Notes: a model not told the origin generated them from the letters alone. A stretch of 64,000 bases of DNA from Nodularia sp. LEGE 06071 (GCF_015207755.1 NZ_JADEWH010000002.1:310001-374000); one strand, 5' to 3'; counted from the first letter of the stretch, positions 9,070 through 18,615 are shown. A program made the numbers and translations.

Positions 9070-10298
9070 TTCAACAAACCATTCGGGATAGGTTCAGAGA
9101 GATACAACGAACGATGAAGGGTTTTGCGTCTGGCTAATTCTTTCCCTTTGCGACCGAGTTTTTCACGTAAAGGCTGGTCATGACACAATCGTTTGAAAGC
9201 TTGAAAAACGTCATATCCAGATTTGGGATTCACCAAAAGACCATTTTCTTCATGACGAACTATATCAATCACCGAGCCTAAACGAGAAGCAATCACAGGC
9301 TTACCAAAGTAACTTGCTTCTAAATAGACAATGCCAAAACCTTGGATACAGGCTTGGGTATCTAACAAAGTTAACATAGCAAACATATCACAGGCTGCAT
9401 AATAGCCAGCTAATTCGCCGTCAGGTACATATCCAGTCAAGTGTACCCGCTTGTCTACCCGCAAGCGCTGCGCTAAAGTTTTTAATGCCGATTCACATGG
9501 CCCTTGGCCGCAAAGTATATAGTGAACATCGACTCCAATAGTCAGCAGTAGTGGTAAATTCTCAATCACACGCTCGAAGCTTTTCTGCTTGACTAGCCTT
9601 CCTACGGAAAGAATCACAATTGCTGTTTCCGGAATATTGTAGGCTTCCCGCACGCGTTGACGTAAATTATCCAGATTACCTTGATTTTTTTCTACCCCGA
9701 ATTTTTCTGGTCTGACTATGGGTTGAATCACATGGGTAGGGGTTTGTAAGCGAAAAGACTTGCGGAGATAATCTTGAGTGACGTAACTGTTGCAAATAAT
9801 TCCTTCAGCCCGTGTCAGGGTCAATTTAAAGAGCGATCGCAAGATAGGATTGTGTACAGTCGCCAGAATATCACTACCATGCAGATGAATAAAAAAGCGG
9901 ATGGGTAGAATATAGCTCAATAGCAACAACGCCGGAAACTCGTAGCCGTGACCCCACTCAATATAACGGTAGTGATAACGAAAATACAATTTAATAGCTA
10001 GGAAGAAAGAGCAAACCAAATCCAGCGCCGACTGTAAGAAACTCCCCAGAAAACCACCCAACCAGTATCGAGAATTGGGCCAGCGATATACAGGAAACTG
10101 TTGAGCCTGATCAAATACTTGAGCGCCAGCACAACCAGCCGCCAGAACCACTACCCGTTCCGGATCTTGAAGACAGCGATTATAGAGATATTCCCCAATA
10201 ACAGCCTTTTTTGGCAGAAACAGATGGGATATTACCAGAATGTCAGGGGATGCTGTTTGATCTCTGATTTTTGTTGGCAGTTGTGAGATATTTTCCAT
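9066..10298 (-). CDS. Glycosyltransferase family 4 (GT-B) protein
   Basis: 410 residues. The N-terminal half has D-I-L-V-I-S-H-L-F-L-P near 19 and G-H-G-Y-E-F-P-A; the donor-binding half has S-V-G-R-L-V-K-Q-K-S-F-E, G-Q-G-P, V-H-L-T-G-Y-V-P and F-G-I-V-Y-L-E-A-S-Y-F-G-K-P-V-I-A near 325. That E-x(7)-E-like pattern is typical of retaining GT4 enzymes. A hydrophobic stretch at ~95-105 may help membrane association. It probably adds a sugar to an exopolysaccharide or lipid-linked glycan. It is monocistronic, with a long non-coding region upstream. Confidence 0.85.
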   Translation of the reverse strand: MENISQLPTKIRDQTASPDILVISHLFLPKKAVIGEYLYNRCLQDPERVVVLAAGCAGAQVFDQAQQFPVYRWPNSRYWLGGFLGSFLQSALDLVCSFFLAIKLYFRYHYRYIEWGHGYEFPALLLLSYILPIRFFIHLHGSDILATVHNPILRSLFKLTLTRAEGIICNSYVTQDYLRKSFRLQTPTHVIQPIVRPEKFGVEKNQGNLDNLRQRVREAYNIPETAIVILSVGRLVKQKSFERVIENLPLLLTIGVDVHYILCGQGPCESALKTLAQRLRVDKRVHLTGYVPDGELAGYYAACDMFAMLTLLDTQACIQGFGIVYLEASYFGKPVIASRLGSVIDIVRHEENGLLVNPKSGYDVFQAFKRLCHDQPLREKLGRKGKELARRKTLHRSLYLSEPIPNGLLN

Positions 10299-11740
10299 GC
10301 TAATTTTGATAAGTTGAATTCAAATAATATGCAAGTCTTAATACTGGAATCCAGGTGCAGTATTTACTATTACTTGACTTTGATATCCCATGTTTTTTGC
10401 CGATGCCAATTTTTCATCTGTATTGAATCGGTTGTAACTCAAACAAAGAAGTTATCTCAATACGAAACCAGATGCTTTGTGGCGTGAAGATATCTGCTAC
10501 AAGGGAAATAAAGCTCGAAAGTTGACATGGACATTTTCCGTATTTCCCACATCTTTTGGTAACTTGTTGGCTCCTCAAATCACACTTAAAATGGATGCTG
10601 TATCCACTATATGTCGAGCGACAATTATTGCTAACAATGGGTTAGCTTTGTATTAAATTTCTCCTGATTTTGTCATTATAGCTAACAAATATGGGGTAAA
10701 ACCAGAGATTTACACATTCCTTAGCAGATTTTTTTACCATCGGCAATTAATACAAAAGCTCGGTAAAATATAGCTGTAAAAAACACAATTTTCCATTTTT
10801 GTTTGAGCCAATGGATTACAAATATCTCAGCAATATTCTAGAACATTAAGTATGGGGAATTGTTTATTATTTGTGTGAAGTGTTGGCTGATTATATTAGT
10901 GGTTGATAAATTTCCCAAATTTGATAGTTTTAATCAACCCATGACGAACCGATAAATAATTAAAAGTTGGCAATTATAGCCAAACAGATGAGTAATTAAC
11001 TGCTACAAAAATTACTAAATTTTGTTTATATTAATAGACTATCCTAAACAATTGGGGATGTGATGCCAAAATGCCAAAAACAATATGAGTCTTGGGTGGC
11101 ATATATGAATCACTTCTCTAGACTTTCATTTCAAATTCAAGTATTTTGCTATTTCTCATCAACTTGCTCTCACATGAGCTAGATTACTCACAATCTGACA
11201 CATGATTAAAATGACTAAATTGCATCGTTAAAATGTGATTATGTAAAGATGTGCATCAAGTTGCTATTAGAGATTATGTATAAAATTCTTCAATAGATAT
11301 CGACCGAATTTAAATATGCATCTGACACCAACCTTGTAGAGTCCTTCCATGCAATTTCTCTAAATTCATTCCACAGATAAATCAAAAGGATTGTAGCATT
11401 CAGGAACTATTGGTCACTAAAAAGACAACATATGAAAAAAACTATTACTTAACTCGCAAACTCATATCTATATATGGGAAGAGAACTGTTTGCAGCACTG
11501 GCGGTAAATAGTGGGTATGGTTGATGTACGGTTATCTACTAGAGAAATCCCCCCTCCGCTTACTGTCTAACCAAGATAAGACGCGGTAAATTAGAGATGT
11601 AGCCAAAAAAGATGAATATTAAAAAGAGCTACTGTCAATCAAAAACTCACTAGTTCCGATTTGGCATGATTCCAGGAAGCACAAGATTTCTACCAGCCTG
11701 GAAAGTAATCATAAGTTATACATTTTCAAATATCTGTGTT
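10299..11740. other. Long AT-rich non-coding stretch
   Basis: 1.44 kb between divergent genes with no plausible coding frame longer than 60 codons, no tRNA-like sequence and no strong GC-rich hairpin that I can see. It must hold the promoters of the genes on both sides. It could contain an unannotated small RNA or a heavily decayed gene, but nothing supports either directly. Confidence 0.5.
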
Positions 11741-12730
11741 ATGCGTAACAAACTACAACAAACCATCAAACCCCTGTTCAAAATTTTCTTTGTCTTCAGC
11801 CTAGTGTTAACTTTAGCACTGAGCCATGCTGATGGAGCATTAGCCGCCCGCAGTGGTGGTCGCATCGGTGGAGGAAGCTTCGGTGGTGGTGGAGGCTTTA
11901 GAGCGCCTTCTAGCCGGACATACACACCGCGGACTTATGCGCCTGGTGGTGGTGGATACTATCCTGGTGGTGGTGGCTTCGGCTTTCCGTTCTTGATTCC
12001 CTTTTGGGGTATCGGCGGCGGATTTGGCGGTATCTTTAGCATTTTAATCTTTTTAGCGATCGCCAACTTCCTGATGCAAACCTTCCGCCGTGTCAGCAAT
12101 GGTGAAAGCGAAGACGTAGGCTATAGCAGCAATCCGGCTGTATCTGTAACTCGTTTGCAAGTTGGTTTATTAGCACAAGCCCGTGGTTTGCAAGATGAAC
12201 TCAACAAAATCGCCGAATCTGCTGATACTAATTCCCCAGAAGGAAGAGCCGAAGTTTTGCAAGAAGCGAGTTTAGCTTTACTCCGTCATCCAGAATACTG
12301 GGTATATGGAGGTGGTGGTACACAGCAAGTTAAATTAAATGCGGCTGAAGGTCAGTTTAACCGTCTGTCATTAGCAGAACGCAGCAAGTTTAGTGAAGAA
12401 ACTCTGTCTAATGTCAACAACCAGTTGAAATCAGCTTTGAAGAATAAAGAAGCTTTACCTGGTGCTGACCAAATCGACAACCCCACCCAACTAATAAGTG
12501 AAGGTCCTGGAGAATACCTGATTGTCACCTTATTAGCAGCCACATTAGGCAAATTTGAAATCCCACAAATCAACAGTGCTGATGACTTGCGTCAAGCCTT
12601 GCGGCGAATTGGTGGTATTCCCGGTGATCAACTTTTAGCGATTGAAGTGCTTTGGACTCCCCAAGCTGAAGGCGATACCCTGACATCTGATGATATCTTG
12701 GCGGAGTACACCGATTTGAAATTGATGTAA
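11741..12730 (+). CDS. DUF1517 family protein, exported or membrane-anchored
   Basis: 329 residues from the ATG at 11741; the frame is open 25 codons further up but those residues do not look native. A signal peptide at ~10-36 ends A-L-A-A-R. It is followed by a Gly-rich tract (~38-90: R-S-G-G-R-I-G-G-G-S-F-G-G-G and Y-Y-P-G-G-G-G), a hydrophobic segment with F-L-I-P-F and I-F-S-I-L-I-F-L-A-I-A-N, and a conserved soluble domain from ~130 with V-S-V-T-R-L-Q-V-G-L-L-A. This is the DUF1517 layout found in cyanobacteria and plastids; its function is not established. A stem-loop follows the stop codon. Confidence 0.85.
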   Translation: MRNKLQQTIKPLFKIFFVFSLVLTLALSHADGALAARSGGRIGGGSFGGGGGFRAPSSRTYTPRTYAPGGGGYYPGGGGFGFPFLIPFWGIGGGFGGIFSILIFLAIANFLMQTFRRVSNGESEDVGYSSNPAVSVTRLQVGLLAQARGLQDELNKIAESADTNSPEGRAEVLQEASLALLRHPEYWVYGGGGTQQVKLNAAEGQFNRLSLAERSKFSEETLSNVNNQLKSALKNKEALPGADQIDNPTQLISEGPGEYLIVTLLAATLGKFEIPQINSADDLRQALRRIGGIPGDQLLAIEVLWTPQAEGDTLTSDDILAEYTDLKLM

Positions 12731-12738
12731 AGGTTTTA

Positions 12739-12757
12739 TGGGGTATTTTGTACCCCA
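12739..12757 (+). terminator. Stem-loop after the DUF1517 gene
   Basis: TGGGGTA (12739-12745) pairs perfectly with TACCCCA (12751-12757) around a TTTTG loop, 8 nt after the stop codon. There is no T-run after it. Confidence 0.45.
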
Positions 12758-12996
12758 AGCCCTGTTTGTAGAGATATATCAAAAATCAAAACCTCACCCT
12801 TGTTTTACCCTATGGATAAATCTTTTCCTCTCTTGACTAAGGAAACAGATTTCCACAGAAAAGGTGAGGTTTTTGCAGGTTTGGAGATCAAATAAAATTA
12901 CTTTTAATAACCTTTAGATAACTCAAGCTTTACTCATTGGCATGACAGAATGTGGTAATTACCTATTTTGTATGACTTTGCTTGAGGTTGCTAGTA

Positions 12997-14607
12997 ATGA
13001 GTATAAAATCCAATAACCCATTGAAGTTTAACCGTCGCCAGTTTTTGCTAAATTCTGCTGTGACAGCCGGTGGAATCATTACCACAAATCTGATATCAAA
13101 ATCACCAGTTTTCGGACAAGCACCTGGAATTATTACCTCTGACAGAATGCGTCCTGGGATACCTTATGGTATTGCCTCTGGAGATATCACCGATGATAGT
13201 ATTATAATCTGGAGTCGCAGCGATCGCCCTGCGAAAATGTTAATTGAATATTCCACCAGTGAATCTTTTAACCGGGTGGGGCGTGTTTTCGGTCCAGTTA
13301 CTTCAGAAGAAGAGGATTTCACAGCCCGATTTGTTCTCCGGAATTTACCTTCAGACCAACAAATATTTTATCGGGTAACTTTCCAAGATTTAGACTCTAG
13401 AAACGTCTACAGCGAACCAGTAAGCGGTACTTTCCGCACTCCCCCCACAACTGGACGAGATATTTTCTTTGTTTGGGGTGGAGATACAGCCGGTCAAGGA
13501 TGGGGAATTAATCCTGACTTTGGTGGGATGAAAATTTACGAAACAATGCGTCAACTTAATCCCGACTTTTTCATTCATTCTGGCGATACCATTTATGCTG
13601 ATGGGCCGCTTCAATCAGAAGTGTTGCTAGATGATGGCAAAGTTTGGAAAAACATCATTACAGAAGAAAAATCAAAGGTAGCAGAAACGCTTCAAGAATT
13701 TCGTGGCAATTTTCAATACAATTTGCTGGATGAAAATGTCAAGCGTTTTAACGCTGAAGTTCCGATGTTGGCGCAGTGGGACGACCACGAAACCACAAAC
13801 AACTGGTATCCTGGTGAATTTCTTCTCAATGATGACCGCTATACAGTCAAGGATGTTAACTTGTTAGCACAAAGGGCAAGACAAGCATTTTTGGAATATA
13901 TGCCCATTAGCTATAAAACCAGATTTGGTGCCGATAGATCAAAAATTTATCGTTCCTTCCAACATGGCCCGTTACTAGACATTTTCATGCTGGATGAACG
14001 CACTTATCGGGGACAAAACACCGAGAATCTTCAGCCAGTACAAAGTGCAGAAACAGATATGCTGGGGAAATCACAATTGCAATGGATGAAAGTGCAATTG
14101 CTGAAATCAAAAGCCACATGGAAAGTAATTGCTAGTGATATGCCTTTGGGACTAATAGTTCGAGACGGCGGCAATTTTGAAGCCTGGGCTAACGCAGACA
14201 ACGGCCCAGCTTTGGGAAGGGAATTAGAGTTAACTGAGTTACTGCGATTTATCAAACACAGGGATATTAAAAACGTTGTTTGGGTAACTGCTGATGTACA
14301 TTATGCAGCAGCCCACTATTACGACCCCAGCAAGGCACAATTCACCGACTTTAAGCCTTTCTGGGAGTTTGTCGCCGGGCCTCTCAACTCTGGGACATTT
14401 GGCCCAGGACAATTAGACAATACCTTTGGCCCACAATTAATATTTCAAAGTAATCCTCCAGGTATGAAACCAAATCGACCCCCCAGTGAAGGTTTACAAT
14501 TCTTTGGAGGAGTGAAAATTGATGCTGATACCAAGGTGATGACAGTTTCACTGCGTAACATAGCTGGAGAAATTATTTACAGCGTAGATTTGCCACCAGA
14601 AAATTAA
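12997..14607 (+). CDS. PhoD-like alkaline phosphatase/phosphodiesterase, Tat-exported
   Basis: 536 residues from the ATG at 12997. N-R-R-Q-F-L-L-N near residue 13 followed by a hydrophobic stretch is a twin-arginine signal, so the enzyme is folded and metallated before export. A PhoD N-terminal domain follows (G-I-A-S-G-D-I-T, I-I-I-W-S-R). The metallophosphatase core has W-G-G-D-T-A, F-I-H-S-G-D-T-I-Y-A-D, Q-W-D-D-H-E-T-T-N-N and W-V-T-A-D-V-H-Y-A-A. PhoD enzymes use Fe/Ca to release phosphate from mono- and diesters in the periplasm and are commonly phosphate-starvation genes; I did not identify a Pho box. A T-rich terminator follows. Confidence 0.85.
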   Translation: MSIKSNNPLKFNRRQFLLNSAVTAGGIITTNLISKSPVFGQAPGIITSDRMRPGIPYGIASGDITDDSIIIWSRSDRPAKMLIEYSTSESFNRVGRVFGPVTSEEEDFTARFVLRNLPSDQQIFYRVTFQDLDSRNVYSEPVSGTFRTPPTTGRDIFFVWGGDTAGQGWGINPDFGGMKIYETMRQLNPDFFIHSGDTIYADGPLQSEVLLDDGKVWKNIITEEKSKVAETLQEFRGNFQYNLLDENVKRFNAEVPMLAQWDDHETTNNWYPGEFLLNDDRYTVKDVNLLAQRARQAFLEYMPISYKTRFGADRSKIYRSFQHGPLLDIFMLDERTYRGQNTENLQPVQSAETDMLGKSQLQWMKVQLLKSKATWKVIASDMPLGLIVRDGGNFEAWANADNGPALGRELELTELLRFIKHRDIKNVVWVTADVHYAAAHYYDPSKAQFTDFKPFWEFVAGPLNSGTFGPGQLDNTFGPQLIFQSNPPGMKPNRPPSEGLQFFGGVKIDADTKVMTVSLRNIAGEIIYSVDLPPEN

Positions 14608-14627
14608 ATCAACCTTTAGCTCAATTT

Positions 14628-14674
14628 AGCCAGTAAGATGGAGTTATTCTGTCTACTGGCTTTGTTGTTTTTTG
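14628..14674 (+). terminator. Rho-independent-type terminator after the PhoD-like gene
   Basis: AGCCAGTA (14628-14635) pairs with TACTGGCT (14654-14661) and is followed by a T-rich tract (TTGTTGTTTTTT). The loop is 18 nt. It separates the phosphatase from the ATPase/nuclease island that starts at 14716. Confidence 0.6.
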
Positions 14675-14715
14675 GCTGAGATAGTTACTAAAATTTTAGA
14701 GTATTGGAGTTGATT

Positions 14716-15957
14716 ATGTTGAAACAACTCATCCTGGAGAATTGGAAAAGTTTCCGTTATGCGGAGCTTCCACTTGACCCTTTGACTGTTCTGATTGGTA
14801 CTAACGCCAGTGGGAAATCTAATGTAGTTGAAGCTTTGGAATTTTTGCAAAGGATAGCGCAAGGAGAAAATATTGAATCTGCTTTAGCAGGAGATAAAAC
14901 ACTTGCTTCTATTCGCGGTGGTGTAGAGTGGGCTGCACGTAAACCAGAATCTCAGTTTACATTAAAGGTGCTAATGCAGGGTGAGGATGAAAATACGGAT
15001 TATTTATATGTTATTCAAATACAAACACTACCTGAAGTGAGAGTGATAAAGGAATATATTGAATTTGAAACTTTGAATGAAAAAAAAGTATTGACTGTCA
15101 AAAATTATAATTTTACTAGCAAAAGTGGTTTAAGATTCGTTGACTCTAGTGCTGAGAGTGACGAGTTAAGGCAATTTAATCCATTTAATGAAAAAAAACT
15201 ACTGCAAGGAGAAGATTTTTTAGAAATATTGCAAAATCACTATTTACCTTTAAAAAAGAAACTAAATATTCTTGTGATTTCAAGTTTACAAAAAAGTTTG
15301 ATTCTAAATCCTATACCTTCTCAAATGCGTGATTATTCACGACTTTCTGATACGCTAGAAAGCGATGTATCAAATATAGCTGGTGTACTAGCAGCTTTAT
15401 CTGAACAGCAAAAAAAAGAAGTTGAATCAGCACTGTCTGATTACATCAAACATTTACCAGAAGGCGATATTAAAAAAGTATGGGCGGAAAAAGTAGGTAG
15501 ATTTGGCACAGATGCTATGCTCTATTGTCAGGAAGAATGGAAACCTGGAGAGATTACAGAAATTGATGCTAGAAGTATGTCAGATGGAACTTTACGTTTT
15601 TTAGCAATTCTGACAGCACTACTCACGCGACCGGAAGGTAGTCAACTGGTAATTGAAGAAATAGATAATGGTTTGCATCCCTCCCGTGCTAAATTACTTG
15701 TGAAAATCCTGCGAGAGATTGGCAGCAAAAGAAATATTGATATTCTAATTACTACCCATAACCCAGCTTTACTGGATGCTTTAGGCCCTGAAATAGTCCC
15801 GTTTGTCGTTGTCGCACATCGAGACTCAGAAACAGGAGAAAGTAAACTTACTATTTTAGAAGATATTGATAATCTTCCTTTGTTACTAGCATCAGGTACT
15901 TTGGGTAAACTAGCAACCAAAGGAGCAATTGAAAAGAGCCTTTCTGAGAATAAGTAA
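14716..15957 (+). CDS. AAA/ABC-type ATPase (OLD/RecF-like), first gene of an ATPase-PIN pair
   Basis: 413 residues from the ATG at 14716. The N-terminus reads L-I-L-E-N-W-K-S-F, as in SMC/RecF/OLD-like ATPases. Walker A is G-T-N-A-S-G-K-S (28-35); the ABC signature region is M-S-D-G-T-L-R; Walker B is L-V-I-E-E-I-D-N-G-L-H-P; the switch histidine is in I-T-T-H-N-P. The middle segment is poorly conserved and probably senses a partner or ligand. There is no TOPRIM domain, unlike OLD nucleases; instead the next gene, 8 bp downstream, encodes a PIN-like protein. This suggests an ATPase sensor with a separate nuclease effector. A housekeeping role is not excluded. Confidence 0.85.
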   Translation: MLKQLILENWKSFRYAELPLDPLTVLIGTNASGKSNVVEALEFLQRIAQGENIESALAGDKTLASIRGGVEWAARKPESQFTLKVLMQGEDENTDYLYVIQIQTLPEVRVIKEYIEFETLNEKKVLTVKNYNFTSKSGLRFVDSSAESDELRQFNPFNEKKLLQGEDFLEILQNHYLPLKKKLNILVISSLQKSLILNPIPSQMRDYSRLSDTLESDVSNIAGVLAALSEQQKKEVESALSDYIKHLPEGDIKKVWAEKVGRFGTDAMLYCQEEWKPGEITEIDARSMSDGTLRFLAILTALLTRPEGSQLVIEEIDNGLHPSRAKLLVKILREIGSKRNIDILITTHNPALLDALGPEIVPFVVVAHRDSETGESKLTILEDIDNLPLLLASGTLGKLATKGAIEKSLSENK

Positions 15958-15965
15958 AACAACAT

Positions 15966-16490
15966 ATGCAAAAGGTTCTAATTATTGATACATCAATACT
16001 CTGCGTTTATTTAGCTGTTCCTGGTAAAGAAACTTGCGGTACTGATAATGAAAAATGGGATAAAAGCAGGGTTGAAGCCCGTTTTCAATTAGAAAAGGAA
16101 CAAGGTACAAAGTTTATACTGCCATTAGCGACAATTATAGAAACTGGTAATCATATTGCACAAGCTAATTCTAGACGATTTGAAGTTGCTAAAGCTTTTG
16201 CTGATATTTTAGTGGAAGTAGCAGATGGAGTTATACCTTGGGAAGTTTTTACAACTCAAGTGGATGAACTGTGGAGTTCAGAACAATTGAAAAAGTTAGC
16301 TAATGATTGGCCTGATCTAGCAAAAGGAAAGATTTCTATCGGAGATGCCACAATTAAGACTGTAGCCGAGTATTATGCTAAAGCCAGTAACACATTTATG
16401 GTAGAAATTTTCACGGGTGATCAAGGTTTGAAGGCTTATGAACCAACTACACCACCACTGACACGCCGCAGCAGTCGCAGAAAAGCATAA
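15966..16490 (+). CDS. PIN-like nuclease, partner of the upstream ATPase
   Basis: 174 residues. It begins V-L-I-I-D-T-S-I-L-C (D8). Further acidic residues sit in I-I-E-T-G-N-H-I (E59), S-I-G-D-A-T-I (D127) and F-T-G-D-Q-G-L-K-A-Y (D152). This is the D...E...D...D arrangement of PIN-domain metal-dependent RNases. The C-terminus ends in a basic tail R-R-S-S-R-R-K. There is no small antitoxin gene next to it as in VapBC; the upstream ATPase, 8 bp away, is the only partner in the operon. The call is by motif layout, so a catalytically dead fold is possible. Confidence 0.7.
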   Translation: MQKVLIIDTSILCVYLAVPGKETCGTDNEKWDKSRVEARFQLEKEQGTKFILPLATIIETGNHIAQANSRRFEVAKAFADILVEVADGVIPWEVFTTQVDELWSSEQLKKLANDWPDLAKGKISIGDATIKTVAEYYAKASNTFMVEIFTGDQGLKAYEPTTPPLTRRSSRRKA

Positions 16491-16545
16491 CAATAGCGTC
16501 TCAAATGTGCAAGTTTAATTTATTTATGGGAATTTGGTTTAGAAG

Positions 16546-16585
16546 AAACGAACCGCCAAGACGCAAAGAACGCCAAGGGAAGAGG
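16546..16585. repeat. Dispersed repeat of the GCCAAGACGCAAAG type
   Basis: GAACCGCCAAGACGCAAAG followed by AACGCCAAGG lies in the 160-bp gap between the two ATPase/nuclease pairs. Similar units occur at 34028-34060 and 35286-35350. It may mark the junction where the two modules were joined. Confidence 0.55.
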
Positions 16586-16649
16586 GTTTAATAAGGTAAA
16601 AGCAATATAATTCATAAAATTTAGATAATTAAGCAAATAGGAGAATCAA

Positions 16650-17846
16650 TTGGAAGGTAAGAGATTTATTCAGAAAATACGATTAGAAAATTTTCTTTCT
16701 TATGGAAGTGAAGGTGAAGAAATTGAATTACAACCGCTAAATGTCTTAATTGGCGCTAACACTTCTGGTAAATCAAATTTAATTGAAGCTTTGGGAATTT
16801 TACGGGCTACACCTATAGATTTACCCGCCCCATTTCGTCAAGGTGGAGGCGTAAGTGAGTTTCTATGGAAGGGTGGACAGGAAAACCCAGTAGCTACAAT
16901 TGAAGCTACCTTAGATTATCCTCAAAGAACCCAAAATCTACATTATAAAGTTAGCTTGACAGAAGTTGGTCAAAGACTAGAATTAATCGATGAAGCTGTG
17001 GAGAATGAAGAACGATATTCAGGTGAAAGTGATGTCTATTTTTACTATCGTTATCAAGGTGGTCGTCCGGTTTTCAATGTTAACACTATAGATGAGGATA
17101 AACGATTTCAACGCTCTCTTAAACGAGAAGATTTAATTCCTGATCAGTCAGTATTATCTCAGCGAAAAGATCCAGATTTGTATCCAGAACTTTCTTATCT
17201 CAGCACGGCATTTTCTAATATAGGTTTATATCGTCATTGGCAGATGGGGCGATACTCAGAACCTAGAAATGCTCAAAAAACTGATTTACCAGAACATCCT
17301 TTATTAGAAAATGGAAGTAATTTAGGACTATTTTTAAACAACTTACAACATCAAATAGGTAATAGAAAAATAATTGAGAACTTGAAAAAGTTTTATGAAG
17401 CAGCCGAAGAATTGAGTGTAAGAATATATGGCGGTACAGTGCAGATATTTATTCGTGAAGAGGGTTTTATTCAACCAATTCCTGCAAATCGGTTATCTGA
17501 TGGTACACTCCGTTATTTATTCTTAATGGCTTTACTACTTGACCCAACTCCACCTCCACTTATTTGTATTGAAGAACCGGAGATTGGGTTACATCCAGAT
17601 ATTTTACCGACTATTGCAGAAATGCTAATTGAAGCATCACAGAGAACACAATTAATAGTGACAACTCATTCTGATGCTTTAGTTTCTGCTTTGAGTGAAT
17701 ATCCCGAATCAGTAATAGTTTGTGAACGAGATGAAAAAGGTAGCCATCTGCACCGTCAGGAACCTGATAGATTAAAAAATTGGTTAGCAAAGTATACCCT
17801 TGGTGACCTCTGGCGGATGGGACAAATTGGTGGAAATCGTTGGTAA
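16650..17846 (+). CDS. AAA family ATPase (AAA15/21-like), first gene of an ATPase-DUF4276 pair
   Basis: 398 residues. A TTG start at 16650 is supported by AGGAG six to seven nt upstream. The N-terminus has I-R-L-E-N-F-L-S-Y-G, Walker A G-A-N-T-S-G-K-S (35-42), signature L-S-D-G-T-L-R-Y, Walker B L-I-C-I-E-E-P-E-I-G-L-H-P and switch T-T-H-S-D-A-L. It has the same architecture as the ATPase at 14716 but is a different subfamily. Its stop codon overlaps the ATG of the next gene (TAATG), which implies translational coupling. ATPases of this kind paired with TOPRIM-like proteins are known in phage defence, such as AriA-AriB of PARIS; that analogy is inference. Confidence 0.85.
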   Translation: MEGKRFIQKIRLENFLSYGSEGEEIELQPLNVLIGANTSGKSNLIEALGILRATPIDLPAPFRQGGGVSEFLWKGGQENPVATIEATLDYPQRTQNLHYKVSLTEVGQRLELIDEAVENEERYSGESDVYFYYRYQGGRPVFNVNTIDEDKRFQRSLKREDLIPDQSVLSQRKDPDLYPELSYLSTAFSNIGLYRHWQMGRYSEPRNAQKTDLPEHPLLENGSNLGLFLNNLQHQIGNRKIIENLKKFYEAAEELSVRIYGGTVQIFIREEGFIQPIPANRLSDGTLRYLFLMALLLDPTPPPLICIEEPEIGLHPDILPTIAEMLIEASQRTQLIVTTHSDALVSALSEYPESVIVCERDEKGSHLHRQEPDRLKNWLAKYTLGDLWRMGQIGGNRW

Positions 17847-18541
17847 TGAAGATTTATATTTACATTGAGGGTGTAGGAGATGAAGATGATGTTGAATTAC
17901 TACCTAGACAACGCCCTGGCTTTCGTAGTGGTATCAGGAGTGGAAAAGAAACCACCACTGGACTACGCCCAGGTTGTATAAAATTTTTTCAAGAACTATA
18001 TGATATTGCCGGTGAAAATATCAAGGTAGTTATGTGCGGATCACGGCGTGATGCTTATGAAAATTTTAAAATAGCTTTAGAGTCTCAACCAGAAGCTTTT
18101 AATGTTTTATTAATTGATGCTGAATCTCCAGTTTGTACTAGTGTGAAACCTTGGGAACATTTGAGAAATAGAAAAGACGATCAGCCTTGGATTTTAGATG
18201 CACTGAATTTTGAGGATGAGCAGTGCCACCTGATGGTACAAACAATGGAAGCATGGTTTATTGCTGATATTGATGCTTTAAGAACATTTTATGGTGAGGG
18301 ATTTAGGGAAGATGGTATCTCTCAAGGAATGGTGGTATATCCTAGCATAGAACAAGTTTCTAAAGATACTCTGAAAATATGGCTTGCGGCAGCTACTCGC
18401 CGTACAGAAAAGAAAAAATATCATAAAACAAACCATGCTCCAAAGCTTTTGGAATTGCTGGATGTGGCTAAGGTTCGTCAAGCATCGCCATACTGCGATC
18501 GCCTGTTCATGACTTTAAGCGATAAGATAACAAAAGTTTGA
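17846..18541 (+). CDS. DUF4276 family protein, TOPRIM-like putative nuclease
   Basis: 231 residues from the ATG at 17846, which overlaps the upstream stop by one base. It begins [10 protein letters not shown] (E8), has [10 protein letters not shown] (D91, E93) and the M-E-A-W-F-I-A-D block typical of DUF4276. The early Glu plus a later D-x-E/D strand fits a TOPRIM-type metal site. DUF4276 proteins are commonly encoded beside AAA ATPases of the type found here, so the two probably act as a complex. The C-terminus (D-R-L-F-M-T-L-S) runs up to the mutS upstream region. The catalytic function is unproven. Confidence 0.75.
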   Translation: MKIYIYIEGVGDEDDVELLPRQRPGFRSGIRSGKETTTGLRPGCIKFFQELYDIAGENIKVVMCGSRRDAYENFKIALESQPEAFNVLLIDAESPVCTSVKPWEHLRNRKDDQPWILDALNFEDEQCHLMVQTMEAWFIADIDALRTFYGEGFREDGISQGMVVYPSIEQVSKDTLKIWLAAATRRTEKKKYHKTNHAPKLLELLDVAKVRQASPYCDRLFMTLSDKITKV

Positions 18542-18615
18542 GCGATCGCCTACTCACCCCCACATCACGTTATCATCAGGTATTGTGGAATCTCCGTGCA
18601 TCACCCCTAGCATCT

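Noticed and set aside
14716-15957. RecF replication-repair protein
   Set aside because: Only the ATPase motifs are shared; the coupled PIN-like gene and the divergent middle part do not fit RecF.
15966-16490. VapC toxin of a VapBC pair
   Set aside because: No small DNA-binding antitoxin gene is adjacent; the partner is a large ATPase and the protein is longer than typical VapC.
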